From Sphingopyxis sp. TUF1 (lineage in GTDB: Bacteria > Pseudomonadota > Alphaproteobacteria > Sphingomonadales > Sphingomonadaceae): a stretch of 64,000 nucleotides of DNA. The stretch's first letter is position 1. Every line of letters starts with the position of its first letter. Shown piece after piece: positions 55,096 through 62,759 of this stretch. Below the pieces are notes generated by a model. That model was not told the origin of the DNA. It saw only the letters and a list, made by a program, of their open reading frames with translations, and did no database searches. Where the stretch lies: NCBI RefSeq assembly GCF_036687315.1, contig NZ_CP144683.1, positions 124,001-188,000 of the forward strand. The letters are read 5' to 3'. Position numbers and translations under genes: made by a program.

Positions 55096-55830
55096 TCAGG
55101 AAGAAATCGACAACCGCGGCGGAACGGCGAACAGTTCGTCGTCGCCCTGCGACGCTTCCAGCATCGTCGCGGTCAGCACGACATGGTCGTGATGCAGTTG
55201 CAGCGCGCGCTCCTCGTCGCGCGCCAGTACGGCATCGCGCAGCGCCCGGTGTTCACCGATCGGATCGCGTTCGCCGTGATCGTCGAACTTCAACGACAAC
55301 ACCTGATAGCGCCGCGCGGCCTCGAAACTATTGTCCCAATAGCGGAGGAACCAGTCGGACCCGCACGCCGAAAGCATTGCGGCGTGAAACGCCTTGTGCA
55401 GCGCGTGCAACTCGCCGTTATGCATATAAGCGGGCGACTGCGCCTCGCGCACCCCGCGCTCCCAGCGATGATAGGTCAGCAGGACGCGCTCTTCCCATGC
55501 CGCGTCACCATTGCGCAGCGATTCGCTAAGCGCGCGCTCGCCGAGCCAAGCGCGGGCGCGCGTCAGATCCGAAAGTTCCGACCGGGTCACGGGCGCTACA
55601 CGAAAGCCGCGCTGGTCGATCTGCACCACCAACCCCTCGGCGACGAGCCGGTTGAGAGCCTCGCGGATCGGGCTCCCCCCTGCGCCATAAGCCGTGCGCA
55701 ATTGATCGAGGCGGAGCCGCTGTCCGGGCGACCACACGCAGCAGAGAATGTCGCTGCGAAGCCGGTGAAACACCGTGCTTGCTTGCGTCGTCGCGAGCGA
55801 TGCCGCGCGCTCTCTGTCCTGATCGGTCAT
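55096..55830 (-). CDS. GntR-family regulator (FCD/FadR type)
   Basis: A 244-residue regulator. The N-terminal winged helix is seen (STVFHRLRSDILCCVWSPGQRLRLDQL, GGSPIREALNRLVAEGLV) and the C-terminal part is an all-helical FCD domain with ligand His residues (HKAFHAAML, EHRALRDAVLARD). The start at 55830 has an AGGAG site. It diverges from the fumarylacetoacetase-family gene across a very AT-rich gap and probably controls it, and perhaps the acetoacetyl-CoA synthetase gene 57 bases downstream. Confidence 0.92.
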   Translation of the reverse strand: MTDQDRERAASLATTQASTVFHRLRSDILCCVWSPGQRLRLDQLRTAYGAGGSPIREALNRLVAEGLVVQIDQRGFRVAPVTRSELSDLTRARAWLGERALSESLRNGDAAWEERVLLTYHRWERGVREAQSPAYMHNGELHALHKAFHAAMLSACGSDWFLRYWDNSFEAARRYQVLSLKFDDHGERDPIGEHRALRDAVLARDEERALQLHHDHVVLTATMLEASQGDDELFAVPPRLSISS

Positions 55831-55945
55831 GGCTGCTCCTATTTCGATATTGATTGCCATATCAGATAAAAATCGAATGTTAATTGACATAATAAAAAAA
55901 ATCGAAATTTTAGGCATCAGACATTTGTGGAGGAGGAGAGGCAAA
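55831..55945. promoter_or_regulatory. AT-rich divergent control region with several inverted repeats
   Basis: This 115-base region is strikingly AT-rich. It has GATAT/ATATC arms at 55846-55863, a near-palindrome ATGTTAATTGACAT at 55877-55890, the 10-base direct repeat AAAAATCGAA at 55868-55877 and 55897-55906, and ATTTCGAT (55841-55848) mirrored by ATCGAAAT (55901-55908). These are candidate GntR sites overlapping both promoters. Which is bound is unknown. Confidence 0.6.
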
Positions 55946-56806
55946 ATGCGGCTGGTGAGCTATCGAATCGACGGACGGTCCCGATCGGGTGTGCGGATCG
56001 GCGAGCGCGTGTACGATCTTGACGATCTTGGCGCCGGAGATCGCTCGCTGATCGCGCTGCTGGCCGACGGCGGCGAGGCGCTGGGCGCGCTTGCGAGAAA
56101 GGCCGATGATGCGGACGTCACGTCTGCGCGCGCCCTTGCCGAGCTCGACCTGCTGCCCGCGGTCGCCGAACCCGGCAAGATCATCTGCCTCGGCCTCAAC
56201 TATGTCGATCATGCCAGGGAGGGTAATCTGCCCATCCCCGAACATCCGGTGGTCTTTCTTCGAACCACCCGGTCGCTCGCTGCCGCCGGCCAGAAGGTGA
56301 CGGTCCCGCGCCTTTCCGAACAACTCGACTATGAAGCCGAGCTGGCCGTCGTGATCGGCCGCGGCGGCAAAGACATCGCCGAAAGCGACGCGCTTTCGCA
56401 CGTCGCCGGCTATGCGCTGTTCAACGACATTACCGTTCGTGACTATCAGTGGCGCGGTCCGCAGTGGACCATTGGCAAGAATTTCGACGGCACGGGAATT
56501 CTCGGCCCCGAAATCGTCACTCCCGACGAACTTCCCGCGGGCGGCGCGGGCTTGCGGATCCAGACGCGGATCAATGGCGAGACGCTGCAGGACGGCAATA
56601 CGCGCGACATGATTTTCGATGTCGCCGCGACCATCGCCAGCCTCTCCGAAACGATGACGCTCGACCCCGGCGACGTCATCGCCACGGGGACGCCTGCGGG
56701 AGTCGGCGCCGCACGCAAACCGCCGCGCTGGCTGAGAGCCGGAGATATTTGCGAAGTAGAAATCGAGGGCCTGGGAATCCAGCGAACGGTCATAGCCGCG
56801 GCGTGA
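55946..56806 (+). CDS. Fumarylacetoacetate hydrolase family protein
   Basis: A 286-residue FAH-family enzyme. Metal ligands are in QLDYEAELAVVIG (two Glu) and LFNDITVRDYQ (Asp), followed by GKNFDGTGILGP and late IATGTPAGVG. The family covers fumarylpyruvate or acylpyruvate hydrolases and 2-oxo-hepta-3-ene-dioate hydratase/isomerases; I cannot narrow it. The start has GGAGGAGAGG. Divergent from the GntR gene, it likely belongs to an aromatic or keto-acid degradation step. Confidence 0.9.
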   Translation: MRLVSYRIDGRSRSGVRIGERVYDLDDLGAGDRSLIALLADGGEALGALARKADDADVTSARALAELDLLPAVAEPGKIICLGLNYVDHAREGNLPIPEHPVVFLRTTRSLAAAGQKVTVPRLSEQLDYEAELAVVIGRGGKDIAESDALSHVAGYALFNDITVRDYQWRGPQWTIGKNFDGTGILGPEIVTPDELPAGGAGLRIQTRINGETLQDGNTRDMIFDVAATIASLSETMTLDPGDVIATGTPAGVGAARKPPRWLRAGDICEVEIEGLGIQRTVIAAA

Positions 56807-56897
56807 CCCCCCGCCCTGCCAAGGCGAGTTGCGCATTGCCGCTGCCGTCCATTGTGCGGTATCGGGGCTGTTCAAGGGCAAGTCGGAACGGCGGCGC

Positions 56898-57791
56898 ATG
56901 GATCTTCGGCAGCTAAGATATTTTGTTCAGATCGCGGAGTGCGGTGGATTTACGCGAGCGTCGGAGATGCTGCACGTTGCTCAGTCCGCGCTCAGCCGGC
57001 AAATGGGACATCTCGAAGCCGAACTGGGCGTCGCGCTTTTCGAACGAACGGCGCGGGGCGTCCGCCTGACGCCCGCGGGCGAACTGATGGTCGATCGCGC
57101 AACGGGGCTGCTGCGCCAGTTTCAGGAAATCAAAAGCGAGCTGCTTGCCCTCGCCGAGACGCCGCACGGCAAGGTATCGTTCGGCATCCCGGCGATCATG
57201 CGCGAAACGCTGGCGATCCCGCTGGTCCAGAAATTCAACGAGCTTTATCCGGACGTCGAAATCACCTTCGTGACCGGTCTTAGCCAGGAATTGCGCGAAT
57301 GGCTGCTTGCGGGAAAGATCGATCTTGCCGTTTATGGCCTGCTCGAGCCCGAAACGGTGCTGGTCACCCAGACGCTCATGTTCGACGACATCGTCCTGGT
57401 GGGCCGCCCTCCCCTGCCGCTGCCTGCGGGCACGTCCGTCGCGATCGACGATATTGCCGAGCTTCCGCTTGCAGTTTCGACGCGCGAGCAGTTGCGACAA
57501 CTTCTGCGCCGCACGGGTTCGCGCACCGCGTTCAATTTCGCGCGCATTCCCGAAATCAGCGATAGCGCGCTGCTGCTCGAAATCTTGCTGACGGGCCGTT
57601 ATTACTCGATTCTTCCGCGCGGAATGGTGTCGAAGCATGTCGAGGCCGGCGATCTCGACGTCCGGCCGATCCCGGGCATTCGCTACGAATGGGTCGTCGC
57701 GCATTCGCGCGATCATGCGCCTTCGGCCGCCGAGCGGACGATCGGGCAAATGCTGCACGAAATCGTGTCCGCTGCCGACGATGGCGCATAG
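56898..57791 (+). CDS. LysR-family regulator
   Basis: A 297-residue LysR protein with the helix-turn-helix MDLRQLRYFVQIAECGGFTRASEML and QSALSRQMGHLEAELG, then a nitrogen-assimilation-type effector domain. The ATG at 56898 gives the family's usual N-terminus; an extension to 56829 does not. It lies between the FAH-family gene and an MFS transporter gene, both of which it may control. Confidence 0.91.
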   Translation: MDLRQLRYFVQIAECGGFTRASEMLHVAQSALSRQMGHLEAELGVALFERTARGVRLTPAGELMVDRATGLLRQFQEIKSELLALAETPHGKVSFGIPAIMRETLAIPLVQKFNELYPDVEITFVTGLSQELREWLLAGKIDLAVYGLLEPETVLVTQTLMFDDIVLVGRPPLPLPAGTSVAIDDIAELPLAVSTREQLRQLLRRTGSRTAFNFARIPEISDSALLLEILLTGRYYSILPRGMVSKHVEAGDLDVRPIPGIRYEWVVAHSRDHAPSAAERTIGQMLHEIVSAADDGA

Positions 57792-57876
57792 TCGGCGAGC
57801 TATGCTGTTTCGCGATTGCTCCCATATGGCTTCGATATTCCCCTGACGGACCGAAACGCGTCATAGGGTCGGGTCG

Positions 57877-59235
57877 ATGGACCCGCTGCACCGGTGGGAC
57901 GACGGAACGGAGAACGGCGCGGCGATGACGATGACCAAGGCCGAAGCGATGGGAAGCGGCGGAACGCGGCACGCATGGGGCGTCGTTGCGATCCTCAGTT
58001 TCCTCTATTTCATGTCGTTCGTCGACCGTGCGATCCTTGCGCTGGTGGTATCGCCGCTGATGGCCGAATTTGCCGTTTCCGAAGTCGAAATCGGGCTGCT
58101 CTTCGGCCCGGCCTTCGCGATTTTCTACGCCGCGCTCGGCCTGCCGTGCGCGCTCATCGCCGACCGGGGCAACCGCCGTCGACTTGTCGTCGTCGGAGTG
58201 CTTCTGTGGGCCCTGTGCACGATCGCGTCGGGTCTCGCCCATGCATTCTGGCTTCTGGTCGTGCTGCGGATCGGTCTCGCGATCGGCGAGGCCGCGCTGA
58301 CGCCCGCCGCTTATTCGCTGATCGGCGACATGTTCTCTCCGGTGCGCCGCGTTCGCGCGGCGAGCTTTTACAGCGCCGTCGGCATCGCAGGCGCAGCGGG
58401 GGCATATCTGGTTGGCGCACTCGCGATCGACCTCGTCGAACGCGGCGCACTCGCGGCGTTCGGCGAGTTGGAGACCTGGCGCGCGGTCTTCTTCGTCGTC
58501 GGCGTGCCCGCGGTTCTCGGCGGGCTGCTGTTCGCGGCAATCGCCCGTGAACCGGACCGCACGGCGGTGCCAGCGAACCCCCATGCGCGAGCAAATGTCA
58601 TCGACCACCTCGCCCAGCATCGCCTGATGTATGCGACGCTGTTTTGCGGCGCCGGGATATTGCAAGCGGTCACCTATGGCTATGCGGCTTGGGGACCAGA
58701 GATTGCGCGGCGCAGCTATGGGCTGCCCATTCAGCAGGCGGGGGCGATTTTCGGGATGGCGGGCCTCGTCGGCGCGGTGCTCGGCACGCTGATCGCCCCT
58801 GCGCTTGCTGCGATGTGGCAGGCGCGCGGCCGCCGGGACGCGATCGCGATCGTCGCCATCGCCGCTGCGACCGTCGGCGGCGCCGCCGCGGCGCTCGGCC
58901 CGCTGATGCCGACGGCGGGGCTCTACACGCTTTGTTATGCGCTCGCTTCGTTCGGATTGTTCGGGGCCTCGACAGGATTGCTCGTGGCGCTGCAGGTCAT
59001 CGCGCCGCAAGCGCACAAAGGCACGTTGGTCGCGATCCTCCTGATGGCGATGACGTTGCTGGGGGGCGTTTTAGGACCGCCGTCGGTGGCGTTGTTCGCG
59101 CCCCGGCTCGGCGGCCTCGCCCCGTCATTATCGGCGCTTTCGATCGCCGCGACCATCGCCGGAATCAGCCTGTTGCTCGGCGCGCGGCGGCCGCTTGCCC
59201 ACTACCTCGCATCGAAGGAAGATCAGACTTTTTAG
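57877..59235 (+). CDS. MFS transporter
   Basis: A major facilitator of about 452 residues with roughly twelve hydrophobic helices. The family loop GLPCALIADRGNRRRLVVVGV lies between helices 2 and 3. The first 30 residues are hydrophilic; ATG codons at 57877 and 57925 are both possible, the second preceded by GGAG at a long distance. It probably imports an organic acid for the catabolic genes to its left, as inferred from location. Confidence 0.9.
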   Translation: MDPLHRWDDGTENGAAMTMTKAEAMGSGGTRHAWGVVAILSFLYFMSFVDRAILALVVSPLMAEFAVSEVEIGLLFGPAFAIFYAALGLPCALIADRGNRRRLVVVGVLLWALCTIASGLAHAFWLLVVLRIGLAIGEAALTPAAYSLIGDMFSPVRRVRAASFYSAVGIAGAAGAYLVGALAIDLVERGALAAFGELETWRAVFFVVGVPAVLGGLLFAAIAREPDRTAVPANPHARANVIDHLAQHRLMYATLFCGAGILQAVTYGYAAWGPEIARRSYGLPIQQAGAIFGMAGLVGAVLGTLIAPALAAMWQARGRRDAIAIVAIAAATVGGAAAALGPLMPTAGLYTLCYALASFGLFGASTGLLVALQVIAPQAHKGTLVAILLMAMTLLGGVLGPPSVALFAPRLGGLAPSLSALSIAATIAGISLLLGARRPLAHYLASKEDQTF

Positions 59236-59352
59236 ACGTGCGAGCGCGCGGCGCGCGAATGGCCGGCACGACACGGAGCCCAGAACGGCGGTTGGCGTCG
59301 CGTCGATGGCTCGCCGGCGCGTCGCAACGATTATGCAATAAGGAGAAACGAT

Positions 59353-60096
59353 ATGCAGCCACTTGGCGCCGTGCGCCCCGACATGTCCGCCCCCTCCCCC
59401 GTCCGGACGAGGCCGCACGGTTTCTACAAATCCGAATTGCGCGCGCGGCTGCGGGATCTCGCGCCACGCTCGCTCGTTGATGTCGGATGCGGCGAAGGCA
59501 CGCTTCTGGCGCATATGACGGAGGCGGGGTGTGAGCGCTGCATCGGACTCGATGTAGACGATGCTTTCCACGCGCGCCTCGCCGAACACGGGATCGAAGC
59601 GGTTACAGGGCGGGCCGAGGCGTTGCCCTTTCCCGATCGTTCGATCGATGTCGTCGTGATGGAATATAGCGCGCATCATGTCGCCGATCTCGGCACGGCG
59701 CTTGCCGAAGCGGCGCGCGTGGCGGCCAAGGCGGTCGTCATCCTCGATCCGTGGTACGACCTCTCGATCGCGTCGCAGGTCGTCGCGCGCGATTTCGACC
59801 TGTGGTGCAAGAAGATCGACGTCCGGCTCGGCCTGGTTCACAATCCCTGCCCCTCGCTCGGCGACCTTTGCGGGCCCTTTCTGGAAAACGGTGGCTTTTC
59901 GATCGAAGCGACCCACCGATTGATCCTCCACCACATGCCCTGCGCCGATGTCGAAGCCGACGCGGCGGCGCACCTTGCCCGACTGGCCGACGATCGCGCC
60001 GATTTCGAACCGGAGATCGCGGACATTCTGGAAGCAGCCTGGGCAAAGGGGATCAGCGACGACGGCGCCATTCAGTTCGTGGCGCTGCGGACCTGA
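59353..60096 (+). CDS. Class I SAM-dependent methyltransferase
   Basis: A 247-residue protein with the SAM-binding loop LVDVGCGEGTLL at 41-52, an acidic residue at the end of strand 2 (GLDVDDAF), and AEALPFPDRSIDVVVMEYSAHHV as the following motif. The ATG has an AAGGAGAAA site. It starts 117 bases after the MFS gene and converges with the dehydrogenase-like gene. Substrate unknown. Confidence 0.86.
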   Translation: MQPLGAVRPDMSAPSPVRTRPHGFYKSELRARLRDLAPRSLVDVGCGEGTLLAHMTEAGCERCIGLDVDDAFHARLAEHGIEAVTGRAEALPFPDRSIDVVVMEYSAHHVADLGTALAEAARVAAKAVVILDPWYDLSIASQVVARDFDLWCKKIDVRLGLVHNPCPSLGDLCGPFLENGGFSIEATHRLILHHMPCADVEADAAAHLARLADDRADFEPEIADILEAAWAKGISDDGAIQFVALRT

Positions 60097-60126
60097 GCAG
60101 GCCGCGTGTGCCGGCAACGGTCCGCC

Positions 60127-61182
60127 TCAAAACGTCGCCGTCAGCGCGCCGACGCGCCGCTGGCGTATCGCAGCGAAGACGTCGTCTGGACGGACAAGCT
60201 GATGGCTATGCCGGACGCCGGGCGCCGGGCTCGCCTGCAGAAAGGTGGCGATCTGGATCGCCGCCAGCTGCGCAGTCAACTCGCTCTCGACCTCGCCCGC
60301 AAAATGCGCGCTGGCGACGGCAGGTTGCCCCGCCCGCTGCCCCGCTGCATGGACACTGAGATTGCAGGTCTTGCGGCCGAAGCGCAGCGCGCCCACTGCA
60401 TACAGCAAGGCCGAGCGTGCGCGCGCGGAGCCTGCAAACAGGCTTGCAAAACCGAACAGCAGCCGGGTCGCCAATCTGGATTCAAAGGCCAGGCGGGTCG
60501 TGACTTGATCGATGCCCAATGTGCGCCGCAGGCTGTGCTGGTCGGAAAAATTGACCTCAAAGGCGTTTCGACGCCCTTGCCCGAAACCGAACGCCAGCGG
60601 CACCCCCCGCCGGTTGCGCGCCGGGTCAAAAATACGGTCCGCGATCCATTCGAGTCCGGCGCGCCCGTGATGGTCGCCAAGGCCGGCGAGCAATCCGATA
60701 TCGATCCGGTCGACGCGGTCGAGCTGCGCAGCGCACGCCGCGGCAAGGATATTCGTCAGCCCGGGCGCAAGCCCGACCGACAGCAGCGCGGCCGATCGGT
60801 TGGGCGCAAGCGCCTCGATCTCCCGGAAAAATTCATCGCTCGCGGTGATGTCGATATAGGTTATCCCGTGATCGAAGATATAACGAACAAAGGCCGTATC
60901 CTCCTGATCCATGCAGACGATGACACAATCGACGCCTTCGCACGCCATGTCCCAACTTGCCGCGACGCCAAGGTCGATCGCGCGCGCGGCCGTCCCGCAC
61001 CGCGCCGCCACAGCCATGGCGGCGGCCGGACGCCGCCCCGCGGGAATCACCGTGAATCCGACGTCGGCCAGACAGGCGCAAAGGCGCGACCCCACCGCAC
61101 CATATCCGCCGATCACGAGCAAGGTGACGCCCGCTTCATTCCGATCACCGGGTGGTTGCTTTGCAACCTCGCCTTCCGCCAT
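60127..61182 (-). CDS. Saccharopine dehydrogenase-like NAD(P)-binding protein
   Basis: A 351-residue protein. The N-terminal Rossmann motif is VIGGYGAVGSRLC, and residues up to about 130 follow the saccharopine dehydrogenase NADP-binding domain (CVIVCMDQEDTAFVRYIFDHGITYIDIT). The C-terminal half is less conserved. The reaction is unknown. The start at 61182 has an AGGATCC site; the frame continues far upstream without family similarity. It diverges from the sugar epimerase gene. Confidence 0.8.
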   Translation of the reverse strand: MAEGEVAKQPPGDRNEAGVTLLVIGGYGAVGSRLCACLADVGFTVIPAGRRPAAAMAVAARCGTAARAIDLGVAASWDMACEGVDCVIVCMDQEDTAFVRYIFDHGITYIDITASDEFFREIEALAPNRSAALLSVGLAPGLTNILAAACAAQLDRVDRIDIGLLAGLGDHHGRAGLEWIADRIFDPARNRRGVPLAFGFGQGRRNAFEVNFSDQHSLRRTLGIDQVTTRLAFESRLATRLLFGFASLFAGSARARSALLYAVGALRFGRKTCNLSVHAAGQRAGQPAVASAHFAGEVESELTAQLAAIQIATFLQASPAPGVRHSHQLVRPDDVFAAIRQRRVGALTATF

Positions 61183-61488
61183 GCCAAGGATCCTCCGCTG
61201 TTGAAGATCGCAGTGGCCTATCAGATAGTGGACGAATGTCCCGAAACTTTGGCGTACTAACTCCGGTTTCCGTCCGGAATTGCACAAGACAAGGGTAGAG
61301 TTCGAAAAGCCGCAAAGGCAGGAGCATGCCCCCCAACCAGTCGCGGTGGCCGCCACCGCTGATAAGGGGCGCCGGACAACCGGCGCGCATGAAACATGGA
61401 TATTAAGTGCAACCCCGTTGTTGCCGCTGGATTTTCCCGGCAGATTGCTATGAGCGCCGAAGGCGATCAATCACGAGGGGAAAGAAGC
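61183..61488. other. Divergent intergenic region without a clear gene
   Basis: About 306 bases lie between the dehydrogenase-like gene and the chosen epimerase start. A short inverted repeat TCCGG/CCGGA at 61262-61278 is the only structure I see. It must hold both promoters. In-frame ATG codons at 61396 and 61450 would place part of it inside the epimerase gene. Confidence 0.5.
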
Positions 61489-62490
61489 TTGACGATACTC
61501 ATCACCGGCGCGGCCGGCTTCATCGGAATGAGCGTTGCCAACGCCTTGCTCGCGCGCGGCGAGCGGGTGGTCGGGATCGACAATTTCACACCCTATTATT
61601 CGATCGAGCTCAAGCGCGCGCGCATCGCACGCCTCGCCGAAAGCCACGGCGAACTGTTCACATTCATGGATGTCGATTTCGGCGACGCCGACGCTCTGAC
61701 GCGCGCGCTTGCCGACCAGAGTATCGACCGGATCGTTCATCTCGGGGCCCAAGCGGGCGTGCGCTATTCACTCGAAAATCCGGCGGCCTATATCCACTCG
61801 AACATTTCGGGGCATGTGAACATCCTCGAATTCGCGCGCCACCGATCGATCGCGCACCTTGTCTACGCGTCATCCTCATCGGTTTACGGGATGCGCGCCG
61901 ACACCCCCTTTCGCGTCGCCGACCGGGCCGACGCGCCGATCTCGCTCTATGCGGCAACGAAGCGGGCCGACGAGCTTTTGAGCGAAACCTACGCCCATCT
62001 GTTCCGCATACCGCAGACCGGCCTGCGCTTCTTCACCGTTTACGGCCCGTGGGGGCGGCCGGACATGGCGGTGTGGAAGTTCACCGATGCGGTGCTGCAG
62101 GGGCGGCCAATCGACGTGTACAACCACGGCGACATGCTTCGCGATTTCACTTTTATCGACGACATTGTGAATGGCGTCGTCCTGACGCTGGACAGCCCGC
62201 CGGCCGACGATGGCCGCGAAAAGCCGGGCGGGTTTTCGACGCCCCACCGCCTGTACAATATCGGCAACAACCGCCCGGAACAGCTGACCGACCTGATCGC
62301 CGCGATCGAAACGGCGTGCGGTCGCAAGGCCGAGATCAACCTGCTGCCGATGCAGGATGGCGACGTCTATCAAACATATGCGGACATCGACGACATCAGC
62401 CGCGATCTCGGCTTCGCACCGACAACCCCGATGACGGTCGGAATACCGGCTTTCGTGGCCTGGTATCGCGACGTCTGGATGACGCGATAG
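61489..62490 (+). CDS. Nucleotide-sugar epimerase (UDP-glucuronate 4-epimerase type)
   Basis: A 333-residue extended SDR from the TTG start. The cofactor loop TGAAGFIG is right at the N-terminus, then HLGAQAGVRYSLENP, SSSSVYG, the catalytic Tyr and Lys in LYAATKRADE, and RFFTVYGPWGRPDMA, typical of UDP-glucuronate 4-epimerases. The TTG is preceded by GAGGGGAAAGAAGC and gives the family length; ATG codons at 61450 and 61396 lack such a site. It supplies galacturonate-type sugars for polysaccharides. Confidence 0.87.
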   Translation: MTILITGAAGFIGMSVANALLARGERVVGIDNFTPYYSIELKRARIARLAESHGELFTFMDVDFGDADALTRALADQSIDRIVHLGAQAGVRYSLENPAAYIHSNISGHVNILEFARHRSIAHLVYASSSSVYGMRADTPFRVADRADAPISLYAATKRADELLSETYAHLFRIPQTGLRFFTVYGPWGRPDMAVWKFTDAVLQGRPIDVYNHGDMLRDFTFIDDIVNGVVLTLDSPPADDGREKPGGFSTPHRLYNIGNNRPEQLTDLIAAIETACGRKAEINLLPMQDGDVYQTYADIDDISRDLGFAPTTPMTVGIPAFVAWYRDVWMTR

Positions 62491-62759
62491 GCATTCGCTG
62501 ATAGCCCGATAATCCTTTCGGCTATGACATAACCAGCAGGCGCATACCCTTTATAGCTGTTTGATCTTTGGCGACCTTGGTCCATCATTCCGATGCTGCG
62601 GCGCGCCGTTGGTGACCCCCATCGGGCTGCTTCTTCAGCACCTACCGCGACGTATTCGGACGTAAGGCTTGGGGCCCCCCAGCATCAAGCATCGCGGACT
62701 AGGGCGCGCCGAAATAAGGCTTGCTATGCGGTCGATCTTGCCTTGGCGATTTGGAATAA
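62491..62759. other. Convergent intergenic region
   Basis: The 269 bases hold an imperfect hairpin at 62501-62525 (ATAGCC/GGCTAT) just after the epimerase stop, without a T tract, so it is at best a weak terminator. A 64-codon open frame at 62593-62787 overlaps the next gene and has no ribosome site; I do not regard it as real. Confidence 0.4.

Noticed and set aside
61262..61278. Hairpin TCCGG/CCGGA upstream of the epimerase as a regulatory RNA
   Set aside because: Five-base arms are too short in GC-rich DNA, and nothing nearby supports a riboswitch or attenuator.
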